From a virus, in the IMG/VR virus record IMGVR_UViG_3300049491_000357, positions 1 through 64,000 of that record: a stretch of DNA of 64,000 bases; one strand, written 5' to 3'. Positions 25,760 through 35,900 of the stretch are shown one piece after another. Under the pieces are notes generated by a model. The model was given only the letters and a program-made list of their open reading frames with translations. It did no database searches and had not been told where the DNA came from. Within the stretch, counting starts at the first letter, position 1; each line of letters opens with the position of its first letter. The translations under genes and the position numbers were made by a program.

Positions 25760-28700
25760 TCATGAGTCGATGGAGATTAGCACAGAAGCCGTTGCTGGGT
25801 CACGAGTTAGTTTGTAGTCGTGGAACGCTCCGTCGTACCAATCGAAGGGGATGCCACCCAACACTGCGAGAGTATTTTGGTCGACGAGCAACACATACCG
25901 TTCGCCTAGCGGAGTCGTCACGAAAGCAAGGCTCAACGTGAATCCAGCGGAAGACGAGAAACCAAGACGTACCTGAGAGTCCCCAAGGCCCAACGTGGTG
26001 TCCTGAAGAACCCGCATCCGGAATTTCACCTCTGTCACCAGAGACAGAGAGTCCGGCAAAGACGTTGGGTTACGGTAAACCGTTCGAGTAGGGCCCGTTG
26101 TTGCGTAGGTCAGCACCCCAGAGAACGGAGTTGCTGACACGTTGGCGGGAACATCAGAGACGAGCTGCCATGCAGGCGTGTTTCCCGAGTTCTCAGGAAG
26201 AACAGCCCCGTCGTAAACCAGGCAGACCTCTTTCGTCCAGTACAACGTACCCCAGTCGGGGGTCTCACAAGAGTCACAGAATGGGGTGATGAGATTCTGT
26301 TCGCCGACACTCTTTTCGGTGACTACCAGGCTCGTATAGAGCACATCATCAGGGATTTTGAGGGTGTGTCGAACAGACCCGTCGTTGAACTTGAAGTCCC
26401 CGTCAAAGTTCATCAAGTCTTCGATGCTATTGAACGAAGAGACGAACTCAGTGGTAGGTGTTGGGACCTGTACATCAGTCGATTGCGTCGAGGGAACCAG
26501 CGGCGTCCCCTCATTCAAAAGCGTGTAGGCAACCAGAAGAGGGTTCTGGAAAAAGTCGGGAGTTGTTTGGGGAGGGATCCCCGTTGAGCTGCTCCAATAG
26601 TCGGTATGGCTGTGAGGGATGCTCGTGTAGAGGTGTTCCGGGGAAGCCATCACATTCCGCTGGTTAAGAATCTGATGGTGCGGGGCAATCCTCAGCTCAG
26701 ACGGAGAACGGGTGATGCCATACCGGACGAAGTCCCAAAGAGTTGAGGACAAGTTCGTTGGGTCAAACGCTCCCCAAGCGATACAGGGGAGGCCCCCAGA
26801 CAAGACTGTGGGTACACCAGCGCTTGACGGCGGGACTTCGAGTTCGTTGTACCCAATGGTGATGAGAGGCTGTGGCGTCGAGTCCAGAATAAGGGTGAGA
26901 TTCCCATCAGGCACTCTTGCAATGCGGTACTTGTGGGGTACCGTCCAATCAACCTCCTGGGGGACTCGGTAGTTAACGATCGAGGGCTGCACCGGAAAGG
27001 TTATAACCGAGGAGACCGTGAGAGTTGTCGGGGTCACCGATCCAATCGTGTAGACCCCCTTGTTTGAGCCGTTGTCAATAACAAGTTGGTCTCCGACCAA
27101 CACCCCTGCGACAACGAAATCAGCAAGGGGGTCATTCAGAACGTTCCCAACAACGGCTGCTCCAACTCCGTTTGCTGTCAGCGGGAGATGGTACCCAATC
27201 AGCGAGTCTGAGTCGGTTCCTTTCCAGAAACCTACCCACTTTTGGGTGCTAGGCAGGACACGCCAGATGTTGGCGTAAAACCAATCTACGTTCGACGTTG
27301 CGCCCATAGAGATGGGTGTAGATGAACCCCAAGAGATAATACCGGTGGCAGGCCCCACCACACCAGAGAAGTTGACGTAAGGTACTGTCCCCAGGAGTGC
27401 ACCATCTGCCATGACGGTGATGGTGCCCCCAGTCTTGACCATTCGGAGGATGTGGGGTTCATCGTCATCCCACTCAAATGGGAACTGCACCGGACCAGGG
27501 AGAAGGCTACCCTCAGAGTGGGGGGCAACGTATCTCACTCCCGCGATGTCGAGGAACAAGAGCCCAAGATCTCGGCTTCCGTCGTAGACACTGCACTGAA
27601 CCCCAGAAAAGCCGCCCGGATCAGGGGTGTGGGATCGGACATGGCACTTGAACTCAAACATCCAGTCCGTGGTGGCGTCCACGATTCTAGCGTCAGTGCC
27701 GACACCAGCCACATCGTCTCGGAAGTACACCCGACCATCCGTCAACGACGTGTCGTTGATACGCAGGGTCCGTCCAATCATCTCTACCGCTGAGCCACCA
27801 AGAGGGGTCCAGGGGGTGGGCAGGAAGTCTTGAGGGAAGCTTCGACCCCCATAGGAGAATTTCGGAGCTGCTTTTCCTGGGAAAAAACAGAGTTGGAGAA
27901 GGCGTTTACCGTCATCGATGGCAGCCATCACAGCATTGGGAGTAATCCCATGCGTCTCCGTAAGGAGCTGAACATTTACGTCCAGGATGACATCGCTGGA
28001 TACCGCCAAAAGAGGCTCAATCCTTAGGAATCCTCTGAAGTCACCCCCTACCAACCCAACTGCTGCCTCCGTGGCTAGGTCCGTGGCGGAAGTGGAATCC
28101 ACCTGGAGGGCGCTCGACGTTACAATGGACTCGTTTCCGTGGTAGCCCACTGGAGTCCATGGAGGGGTAGCCGTCTCGGGGAAGTCGTTGCCCTCGTAGG
28201 ATACGAAAACACTGGGAGCGGTTTGGTAGGGGTTCGTCGGGAGAATGAGGTACCGGACGAAGTCCCACGTGCTCTGGTTGACTGCGGGCCGAGAAAGGCT
28301 TCCGAAGTATACGTTTTGAACTTGATTGAAGGGGTCGTTTAGCTCCTCCAGGAAGGGGAGTTCATCCTCCAATACGCGTAGATTCTCGACGATTTCCCCG
28401 TCAAAATAGACCCTAACTACCCCGTTGGCCTGGAAGATGCGGAAACTGTGGAGAAGGGTCCAGTCTAGGTCCGCCGGAAGGCCAGTTGAGGTGTTACCCG
28501 AAAGCCCACCAGTCCAGGCAGTTACCTGAGACGGGTCGTTACCGAAGCCCCTCTTCAAGATACCAACCTGTTTGACGCCAGCCACCTCGACATAGCCAAC
28601 GACGATTGCTTTTTTAGAGTCCGAGAATCCAACAGCCAAGCCCGACCATACACCCTCAAATACCGTCACTGCATTGATTTGGACTTGCCAAGTAGCTGCA

Positions 28701-31387
28701 AAAACGGCTGGGAAGGTGAGGTCGATGGGCCGCGCCCAGTAAAGGGGTTCACCACTGGGGAAGGGTCCTGTGGTGGTGTCCCCAACGACCAGTTGGTCGA
28801 AAACAATATTCGCTGTACCTGCCCCTTTTCGCTCCCAAGGTGCAGGAGATGCCTCAGGGAGCACAGTTGGCAGATAATTGATGAACGACGATTCAACCGT
28901 ACGCTCCAAAGGAGGGTACGCAATGTGGTGGTAGGGCGAGTTGAAAAGCAGGAGGTTGGGGTCGTTCCAAAGAGCACTGTAGGCTCTCTCGTAGGCCCTG
29001 TACTTCAAGTCACGTTGGAGAGGCTGAGCCAACGTGGCCTGCATGTCATCAGCCGTGTAGTTGCTCGGCGTAATGAGCACGTTGTTGAACCGATAGTGGT
29101 GCCCCGCCACATCGTGGGGGTACCCTTGATCTCGATTCCAAGCGTTGAGTCGAAATTCCTTTGAATTGAGTCGACGAACTTCAACCGTAGGATTACAGAG
29201 GTAGGAGTAGTCCACCTTCACGTCGTCGGTAGACGACGGAGGGGCCGCCAAGACAATCTGCCCCAGAAGCCCGATAACGGCCAAAACTGGGGTGATGACG
29301 TTATTGATCCGAACCACTACATCTGCGGGGTCATCGGCAATTTCCCCGTTCCGTGGGTCGTAAACCTCCCAAGTTGTAGCGGCCTGCATTCCATCAGGGG
29401 AGTGCAGGTTGGCCTTTACTCGGATCTGCGTCGGAGAGAGCCACGCTGAGATCTGGAACGTCCCAGAGTTAGCTGCGCTGACCCCCAATATGATGTAGAG
29501 CCCGACCACAGTCGGAGAAAGAGAACCCCCCGTCAACGTCAACGTCGTAGGGTCATTGATGACCACCCCAAGACCCGTCTGAATCGTCAAGGGTGGCTTC
29601 GAGATGGGCCCACGATCAACGAAGATAGATCGTATGGTTAGAGGTACACTCGTCGTGAAAGCCGCTGCGTTATACGAGGGATCGAGCGGGTTGCCTGCAA
29701 TGTCCTTCGGCGTACCTGAGGCATTGACGAAAACCTCGTAGAAGCCAACCCCAAAGCCGATCGTCTTCAAAAAGACAGAAGAGTCGTCCAGGGTCTCCAC
29801 CGATTGAACGGTGACTGAGGTAGGACCAGAGATGGTGTACTCAGCCGGATCTGTGAGAGCAAAGTCCGCCCTCATTGGCTGATCGAACGTAACAACAACC
29901 CCACCCTCCTCAGGTTCGAACTCGATCCCCAGTACCCTAGGCTGAGAGGATACGGCAGCGAACTCCGTGTGGAACGAGAGGGTCCCAGTCTGCTTTTTAC
30001 GGAGGTCGTCCGCAGCCAGCTCATACCTCTTCCCATTCGTTGGCTTGCTAATGGTGAGGATGACGGCCTGAACTGCTCCCGACAATACCCACGTAAGTTG
30101 CCCATTTCGAGGGTCAGACGTGAAGAAGGGGAGGTCTACAGCTAGACGAGTCGGAGTGAGGACGTCCTCAACCCGAGCCAGGACATTGGGGTTGTACTCA
30201 GAGTCCTCGAAAAATACGTAGTCCCCCACTTCCACAAAGCCCAAGGGAAGATCCCTGAGTTCTAGAAACTGAGAGTGGATTGGAAGTGACGGTGACTCAG
30301 CATCCGTAATCGTCAGAAGGTCTCGACGATGGATGATGGCCAAAGATTCATGTACGGTAAGACGCTCTCCAAGCGTGACTCCCGTCCCAGTGACGGGGGG
30401 AGCATCATCAATGACCCCCTGAACCCCCTTGACCTTTGCACGCTGGATGGGGGTTACACGGTCAATACGAATCGGGACACCCCCATCCACGGGCCGGAGA
30501 CGATAACGAAGAAGATCAAGCGCATCTTCGATTCGAATTTCAGTCGGGAATGTGAGGCGAAGCGTGAAGTCGTCCAAGGACTCCACGAAGATGGCCTCCA
30601 ATGCCACCACTTCAGCGATCGAAAGACTTTCCTGGGGCCCTACCGTAAGGGATGCCACAGGGGTTGCCCCCTCTGTTACGACAAGGGACTCTGCGATCTG
30701 AACGACATTCTCAACCAGCAGCATCTCTGTGATGCTGAGGGTCTCTGAGACCACTACCTCGCCACCTTCTGTGGCATCAGAAAGTTCGGTGATGGTCAGA
30801 GACTCTGACAATGGAACAAGGAATGTCCCACCTGTCGGAACCATCGCTTCCGTGATGGTCAAAGACTCCGCAAGCCCAACAGGCGGAGCACCCTTCGTGC
30901 CTGTAACCCCCTCAGTGATCGTCAGAGACTCAGAGAAGTTATGTACGTTCGGGAAGAACGCCTTCTGGGTCTCCGTGATGGTAAGAGACTCGAAGATGTT
31001 GACCGGAGGATGAACGACTGGGGGGATAACTACACCCCCAATATCGAGCGTAAACGCCCCCAGCTTACCCGCAGAGAAGCTTGTGGCTTCAATCGTGTAC
31101 GACCCAGGAGGCAGATGCGGAATCTGGATAAGAGCTTGAAATCCAGGCCCTGAGTCATCGTCTTCGTAAAGAACCGTTCCCGTGAAGCTGGTCCCCTGAA
31201 GCAGGTACAGGTAGGTGTCCGTGAACCCCGTACCCGTCATCTGAATAACTACATCAGTGGCCCCATTGGTGACCGTGAACGTGTAGAACTTGGCGTATGC
31301 TGCCCTGTGCGTCGAGGAACAAGTTGCCGTCAACGCATCCGAAATCGGACCGCCATTGACAGAAATAGGAGTCAGAGCACACGCCAC
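25760..31387 (-). CDS. Giant tail fibre with PPC-like, ESLTITE-repeat and lectin-like domains
   Basis: A 1875-residue protein from GTG 31387 with GAGG about 8 bases upstream; it overlaps the previous gene by 16 bases. Residues 5-118 resemble a bacterial pre-peptidase C-terminal (PPC) beta sandwich (YTFTV..ATDVVIQMTG, TYLYLLQG, GSYTIEATSF). Residues about 130-260 hold seven ESLTITE-type repeats spaced about 15-22 residues apart. Ig-like units follow (VTFDQPM.., DPAEYTI). Four ConA/laminin-G-like cores of the form H-x-F/Y-R/K, then two strands, lie near residues 995 (FRIFQANGVVRVYFDG), 1315, 1500 and at the C-terminus. A dispersed module (GVLVGDQLVIDNG) sits near 1420. Glycan binding by the lectin-like parts is plausible. 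Confidence 0.8.
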   Translation of the reverse strand: MACALTPISVNGGPISDALTATCSSTHRAAYAKFYTFTVTNGATDVVIQMTGTGFTDTYLYLLQGTSFTGTVLYEDDDSGPGFQALIQIPHLPPGSYTIEATSFSAGKLGAFTLDIGGVVIPPVVHPPVNIFESLTITETQKAFFPNVHNFSESLTITEGVTGTKGAPPVGLAESLTITEAMVPTGGTFLVPLSESLTITELSDATEGGEVVVSETLSITEMLLVENVVQIAESLVVTEGATPVASLTVGPQESLSIAEVVALEAIFVESLDDFTLRLTFPTEIRIEDALDLLRYRLRPVDGGVPIRIDRVTPIQRAKVKGVQGVIDDAPPVTGTGVTLGERLTVHESLAIIHRRDLLTITDAESPSLPIHSQFLELRDLPLGFVEVGDYVFFEDSEYNPNVLARVEDVLTPTRLAVDLPFFTSDPRNGQLTWVLSGAVQAVILTISKPTNGKRYELAADDLRKKQTGTLSFHTEFAAVSSQPRVLGIEFEPEEGGVVVTFDQPMRADFALTDPAEYTISGPTSVTVQSVETLDDSSVFLKTIGFGVGFYEVFVNASGTPKDIAGNPLDPSYNAAAFTTSVPLTIRSIFVDRGPISKPPLTIQTGLGVVINDPTTLTLTGGSLSPTVVGLYIILGVSAANSGTFQISAWLSPTQIRVKANLHSPDGMQAATTWEVYDPRNGEIADDPADVVVRINNVITPVLAVIGLLGQIVLAAPPSSTDDVKVDYSYLCNPTVEVRRLNSKEFRLNAWNRDQGYPHDVAGHHYRFNNVLITPSNYTADDMQATLAQPLQRDLKYRAYERAYSALWNDPNLLLFNSPYHHIAYPPLERTVESSFINYLPTVLPEASPAPWERKGAGTANIVFDQLVVGDTTTGPFPSGEPLYWARPIDLTFPAVFAATWQVQINAVTVFEGVWSGLAVGFSDSKKAIVVGYVEVAGVKQVGILKRGFGNDPSQVTAWTGGLSGNTSTGLPADLDWTLLHSFRIFQANGVVRVYFDGEIVENLRVLEDELPFLEELNDPFNQVQNVYFGSLSRPAVNQSTWDFVRYLILPTNPYQTAPSVFVSYEGNDFPETATPPWTPVGYHGNESIVTSSALQVDSTSATDLATEAAVGLVGGDFRGFLRIEPLLAVSSDVILDVNVQLLTETHGITPNAVMAAIDDGKRLLQLCFFPGKAAPKFSYGGRSFPQDFLPTPWTPLGGSAVEMIGRTLRINDTSLTDGRVYFRDDVAGVGTDARIVDATTDWMFEFKCHVRSHTPDPGGFSGVQCSVYDGSRDLGLLFLDIAGVRYVAPHSEGSLLPGPVQFPFEWDDDEPHILRMVKTGGTITVMADGALLGTVPYVNFSGVVGPATGIISWGSSTPISMGATSNVDWFYANIWRVLPSTQKWVGFWKGTDSDSLIGYHLPLTANGVGAAVVGNVLNDPLADFVVAGVLVGDQLVIDNGSNKGVYTIGSVTPTTLTVSSVITFPVQPSIVNYRVPQEVDWTVPHKYRIARVPDGNLTLILDSTPQPLITIGYNELEVPPSSAGVPTVLSGGLPCIAWGAFDPTNLSSTLWDFVRYGITRSPSELRIAPHHQILNQRNVMASPEHLYTSIPHSHTDYWSSSTGIPPQTTPDFFQNPLLVAYTLLNEGTPLVPSTQSTDVQVPTPTTEFVSSFNSIEDLMNFDGDFKFNDGSVRHTLKIPDDVLYTSLVVTEKSVGEQNLITPFCDSCETPDWGTLYWTKEVCLVYDGAVLPENSGNTPAWQLVSDVPANVSATPFSGVLTYATTGPTRTVYRNPTSLPDSLSLVTEVKFRMRVLQDTTLGLGDSQVRLGFSSSAGFTLSLAFVTTPLGERYVLLVDQNTLAVLGGIPFDWYDGAFHDYKLTRDPATASVLISIDS
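30610..30998 (-). repeat. Tandem ESLTITE coding repeats in the 1875-residue fibre
   Basis: Seven copies read, in protein order, as ESLTITE (four times), ETLSITE, ESLVVTE and ESLSIAE. They are spaced about 65, 65, 65, 60, 46 and 60 bases apart. Each core is followed by a variable, Gly/Pro/Val-rich spacer. Two more degenerate versions (DLLTITDAE and ESLAII) occur further on, near 30300-30345. The codons vary at third positions, so selection has acted on the protein rather than on the DNA. Confidence 0.8.
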
Positions 31388-31932
31388 CTAGCGGCCTCAG
31401 CTAACGTGATGGTCGAAGTGTACGTCACAGACAAGGTGTCGTTCGTGTTGAGCGTCCTTGTTGCAAACTGGACCTCATGAGCCATGACCCCGCCGACATT
31501 CGCATCGAAAACAGCGGACTTCTGTACGCCTTGTGGGGGGATACCGAGGTACGTGAACATGTAGGCGATCGTCGTCTGATTCGCAGGGACGATAGGCAGC
31601 GTCACCGTAGCCAGGGCTCGGGTCAACCCGCTACCCGCCAGCTCTGCGGGCAAACTCGTGTCTGTCGCCAGAGGAGCCGCAGCATCGTTCGACAGACCGA
31701 TGTAGTTGAACCCACCTCCAAGTGAACCACGGGTCGGAACCGAAGCTGCCGTGGCATAAATGTAGGCGTGGATTCGAACGAGTCCCGCATTGGTGACGAG
31801 GTTGTCAACCACCTGATCTTCATCCACCTGACGGTACACGTACAGCCCACGCTTCTCGTCGAAGTCGTATGCCTGCTCATGGTGGATTCGAACACGGGCC
31901 CTTGGACGAAGCGTTTCAGTGACGATATGCAT
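31372..31932 (-). CDS. Small fibre-associated virion protein
   Basis: A 186-residue protein. I chose ATG 31932 because a perfect AGGAGG lies 5 bases upstream. An ATG at 32136 in the same frame would overlap the previous gene by about 150 bases and adds a sequence that does not look like protein. The layout VVDNLVTNAGLVRI, FNYIGLSND, a T-x-L-x-x-E element and a final TLSVTYTSTITL matches the plan of the 219-residue protein. It lies directly before the giant 1875-residue fibre and overlaps its start by 16 bases, so they are probably translated together. Its ribosome binding site is inside a predicted hairpin. Confidence 0.74.
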   Translation of the reverse strand: MHIVTETLRPRARVRIHHEQAYDFDEKRGLYVYRQVDEDQVVDNLVTNAGLVRIHAYIYATAASVPTRGSLGGGFNYIGLSNDAAAPLATDTSLPAELAGSGLTRALATVTLPIVPANQTTIAYMFTYLGIPPQGVQKSAVFDANVGGVMAHEVQFATRTLNTNDTLSVTYTSTITLAEAARWRVL

Positions 31933-31937
31933 AGCTG

Positions 31938-31957
31938 CCTCCTCCTTAGGAGGTGAT
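31938..31957 (-). promoter_or_regulatory. Hairpin that hides the AGGAGG ribosome binding site
   Basis: On the transcript the order is AUCACCUCCU, AAGG, AGGAGG. CCUCCU (31953-31948) pairs with AGGAGG (31943-31938) around a 4-base loop, burying the Shine-Dalgarno 5 bases before ATG 31932. The 10 bases AUCACCUCCU equal the anti-Shine-Dalgarno end of 16S rRNA. This could repress translation until the upstream gene is translated through the region, or it could be chance within a purine-rich leader. Confidence 0.55.
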
Positions 31958-31984
31958 GAAAGGGTTAGGGGTAGACGGCAAAGG

Positions 31985-32800
31985 TCAGAAGTCAAAAGAG
32001 TGATCTTCAGCCGAAACTGTCTTGTTGACCTTTGTGCCCAAACGGTCACGATCCCGAATACCCTGACAGTACATGCGGAAATCGTCGTAGTAGTACGACG
32101 ACATGTACCAACGCATGGCATCAAGAATTTTCCCAAGGGGATCGTTGGGGATGTACTTGTCTTGGAAGAGGTACCTTAGACGATACAGGGTATGGGCAGG
32201 CCGGACAATGTCGAGAATTGCTCTGGTGGCAGAGTCGGCGGCGAAAAGATCCGGGGGGAACCCCCCGCCTATCGGGATAACCACGTCGACGTCAAAGCCG
32301 AACTGGTCGGAAATATCCAGCCCAGAAGCACCCTTTCGGATGAGGATGAAGTTCTCTCGGACAAGGATATCCCCCTTGATGAAGAGGCTGGCCACATCCC
32401 CCATAGACTTGGGGATTGAACCCTGGAAGTAGATGCGGATGAGGTTGATGAGTACGTCCCGGAACTGATCGTCGGACCATTGAAGGTTGGGGATAGCCCC
32501 ATTTTGGAAGAGGAAGTACCCGATGATCGAGTACAGGAAGTCCGACCGAGTGGTGTCTACGGTACGGTCCCAATCAACATCCTCAAGGGCCAGCTCTAGC
32601 CGTGCCAGTTCGACCGCTACCGCCTTCAACTCGTTCGTATAGTTTGGGCCCTGGACAGCCGAGATATAGTTGCTGGCAAGCAAGTTGAGCAACGTGGTGA
32701 AAATTGGTTGGGCTCGCTGGAGAAGTCTGAGATTGTACTCTTTTCCAGTTTGGGAGACGGTGTAATTGATCCGAGATGGGTCACGAACGAAACGAGCCAT
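31985..32800 (-). CDS. Baseplate-associated protein, unknown family
   Basis: A 271-residue protein from ATG 32800, 4 bases after a small zinc-ribbon-like gene, with GGTGA upstream. It is mostly alpha-helical: an N-terminal basic segment, long helices (LLQRAQPIFTTLLNLLASNYI, AVAVELARLELALEDV, FRDVLINLIRIYFQGS) and a Tyr-rich stretch RWYMSSYYYDDFRMYC near residue 240. A short insert VVIPIGGGFPPDLF interrupts. It lies directly after the Baseplate_J-like wedge and before the fibres, the position where baseplate I (P2-like) or gp7/gp8-type linking proteins occur, but I do not recognise a specific family. Confidence 0.7.
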   Translation of the reverse strand: MARFVRDPSRINYTVSQTGKEYNLRLLQRAQPIFTTLLNLLASNYISAVQGPNYTNELKAVAVELARLELALEDVDWDRTVDTTRSDFLYSIIGYFLFQNGAIPNLQWSDDQFRDVLINLIRIYFQGSIPKSMGDVASLFIKGDILVRENFILIRKGASGLDISDQFGFDVDVVIPIGGGFPPDLFAADSATRAILDIVRPAHTLYRLRYLFQDKYIPNDPLGKILDAMRWYMSSYYYDDFRMYCQGIRDRDRLGTKVNKTVSAEDHSFDF

Positions 32801-32804
32801 CAGA

Positions 32805-32981
32805 TCACCCGCACTTCCTGATGGGGTTCACCATCGATGCTGCCAGGCACTGCACGCACACGCGACGGTGCTTCTCGACGTCCTTTGGCCACTCAGTCCA
32901 TGGAGTCCCGACGACCCCGTTGATGACAGGGAGAGCCCTCTGATTCTGCCCATGCTTTTCGCAATCAATCGTGAGATTCAT
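32805..32981 (-). CDS. 58-residue zinc-ribbon-like protein
   Basis: This small frame fills the gap between the Baseplate_J-like gene (stop at 32985) and the 271-residue gene (start at 32800). ATG 32981 begins 3 bases after the upstream stop and TGA 32805 ends 4 bases before the next start. The protein starts MNLTIDCEKHGQ and has Cys7 and His10, then CVQC at 42-45 and Cys57. A Cys-x2-His plus Cys-x2-Cys pattern about 30 residues apart is a typical zinc-binding layout. The middle contains GTPWTEWPKDVEKHRR. The exact fit in the gap, standard start and motif support a real gene. Function unknown; perhaps a baseplate assembly factor. Confidence 0.72.
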   Translation of the reverse strand: MNLTIDCEKHGQNQRALPVINGVVGTPWTEWPKDVEKHRRVCVQCLAASMVNPIRKCG

Positions 32982-32984
32982 GGG

Positions 32985-35900
32985 TCAGTCCACTTCAGAG
33001 TAAGTGATCGTCAATTCCCCTAGGCTCAAGAACTCGACTGCTGCTGCTGCGAAGTCCTTTGCCCCCTTGTCTCCACGAACGACATAGGAACACGCATAGC
33101 TGTGGTTGCCCGGGTCATCTGGGGGAAGAACGGTAGCCACCAAGGCCACAACGATGTGATTGGCGGTTCGACGAAGCCTTTCAGCCGCTCTGGCTTCAGG
33201 GGTCGTAAATCCAGCAGCCGTGAGGGTTGCATCGTCTGAGTAGCCATTGATGACCGCACCATCAGCTCCAATGATGTATGCCTGATTTGGCCCCGATGCC
33301 ACGGACGTAAGAACCGAGGCCATCGTCATAGCCACATCGTCTTGGAAGACCCCGTGGTGCTCAGTTGGGAGCCCACCCCCATCTGTCGTTGGGCTAGTCA
33401 ATGGGTTGGTAAGGATGTACGCCCTTTGAGCCCCAATATCAAGCGTTGCAAGACGAACGTGAGTCGAAAGGATCCCCTCTCGGATACGACGACTCCCATC
33501 AGAGTAGGCCATCTTAGCCAGGGGCACAATCTCGAAATCAACTCCTGCGGAGGAGTCCACAGCGTTGATCACATCAGACTGGGCGGCACCCTGACCAATG
33601 AGTCTCTTGTCGAGATCGATCGAGACATTTGAACGAATCCCAGGGTCTGTGCGGTCTTTCGTTGCCCCCTTCAAAAGCTGAACGGTGGTTTCAATGTCAA
33701 TCGGATTGTCGATTGTTTGCTTCACCAAAACATCAGCCGTGACGTGACGTCGGACATTGACGACCTGCTGAAGCTGCTGGAGAAGGTCGTTGATGACGTA
33801 CGTGACGTTGAAGTTTTCGTCGTGTACGTAGTCCACCGACACTAGCTGACCGTTGGCGATAACAGAGCTAGCCGTTCGAACAATCTTGGCAGGCTTGGTG
33901 GCCGTTCCCTCCACGATGTCGAAGTCCGGGAGAGTCGTTTCTGGGCCGTTGTACTCAACCGTACGTGCCTGATTGAAGACCCTGATGGTCTTCGTGTTGA
34001 TGCCGATCGAGTCAAGAGGCTCCTGGACGAAGCCAATCAACACGTGTTGTTCGTCGTTGACCGTAAACTGAGAACCCGAAGGCTTCCCAGCAAATTGCGT
34101 CACCTGGAGGTAGTCTTTGGCGATTGTGCTCTCACCCTCAAGAAGCGGGTCTTCTGTCTTGTACAGCAGATAGTTCGAGTTTGGGACGAGAGGGCCAGAA
34201 ACAGCCCCCACCACAGAGACAACCCTGCGTACTGGTTGGAAGGTGAAGAAGAACTTGTTGATAGACCGGAAACGGTAGTCCGCCAATATGACGTCATCGA
34301 TGAACGTCACCGGTTGGGGGATAGCCGTGTTTATCCTGAAGGTGTTGTAGTCAAGGATGATCACACCTGTCAGGTCGTAATCTGCCCCAAGTGTTGCGTT
34401 TCTGACCCCAAGACCTTGAGCCGGGTTGTTCAAGATCTCGATGATCGGATTCTGCGGCGTCACCCGAGAGTCGAGTACTCGGAATGTCAACGTCAACAGA
34501 TCGATAACCTGACACAGGATGTCGCGAGCGATCTCGAACTGGAAAGCAAAGTTCTCCGTGATTGTGCGTTCTCGGAGGCCCTGCACCCACAGGTCAACCT
34601 TGCCCCCAATGTGCTTCTTTCGAATCGGGTCCCAGTCACGCATCATGAGCGAGTCCCCAGACTTCACGACTTTGGCCTTGATGATGCCACTCTGCTCAGC
34701 AGCCGTTTGGTAGTACCCACCTTCAGTGCCCGTGTCGACCGAGGCAAAAGAAAGGATACACCATGCCGCTAGTTCGGCATTGGACTGGATGTCCGTACCA
34801 AAGACTGTGGCTTCGGTGTTCTTGACCAGCACCCCAGGGATGTTGATCGACTTGATCGATCCTGCTGGGCGGTTGCCGTTTTCTCCGATGGCTTCTGCCG
34901 ATATGTCGACAGTCAGCTCATACAACTTGGTGTTGAAGTTGTAGTACGCATCCGCGTTAGCGGCGGAGATGATGTAGGACCCCCCGATGCGAAAGCGAAC
35001 CGCTGGGAGGTTGTTTACTGTGTCGGTCTCGGTCGATACGAACGAGCCCGCGGGGATAGGGATGTCAGCAGTCGGTCGGGTAGGGGTGTAAACAACTGCT
35101 TGCCCTACAGCAGCCCGTCCGGGGAGTCTGTCCTTGTTGACGTTTTTGGCCAGCTTGTCAAATTGCTGGTTGATGAGGTTTTGCGTTGCCTCATCGCTCG
35201 TGTACCCGACCGCAGCTCGAAGAGCGGTCTTGTAGGACGACGCCGAAACAGGGTCCGAAATACCATCCCCATTGGCATCATCAATCTGAAGGAGAGTCAG
35301 GAAGCTCTGGCTACGATGGATGAAGTCAAGCAAGAACCAAAGACGATCCGCCTCCGACGAGAAAGGATCGATCGAGACATCACGCGTGGTCGAACCTGGG
35401 TTCAACGTGATAGCCTGATTGACTCTCACGATCGCGGTCACATAGTCCGTGACGATCTGAAGTCGTTGACGACTTGGAAGGTCTCGGATGCTGGTATCCA
35501 GCGTGAGAGGGGTCCCCAACACCTCTTGTGAGTAAGGGGTCTCTATCTCCTGTGATGTCGAGGGGTCGAAGTAAACCCCGGTGAAGACATAGTAGAGAGG
35601 GAGGGCAGAGTTGACGTTGACGAATTGATCGGAGTTGATGATCCCAGCCCCGCCAGCACGATCATGCACAAACTTCGAAAACTTGGTGATGACGTAACTC
35701 TCGACAGTCGAGGTGAAACGAATGCTGTCGAAATAGGCGCTCACATCCTCGACAACATCGAGACGTGTGCCGAGGACATTTTCGAACTCGTCCTCTTCCT
35801 GCACCACAATACGAAGGTTTTGGAGCTTACCGTCACTCCAAGTGGTCTTCTCTGTGGTCGTGGAGAGAACATCCTCTTCAAAGGTAGAGTCCGCCTCCGT

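Noticed and set aside
31933-32136. A 68-residue N-terminal extension of the 186-residue gene
   Set aside because: The extension overlaps the end of the 271-residue gene in another frame and reads as random sequence; a perfect AGGAGG marks ATG 31932.
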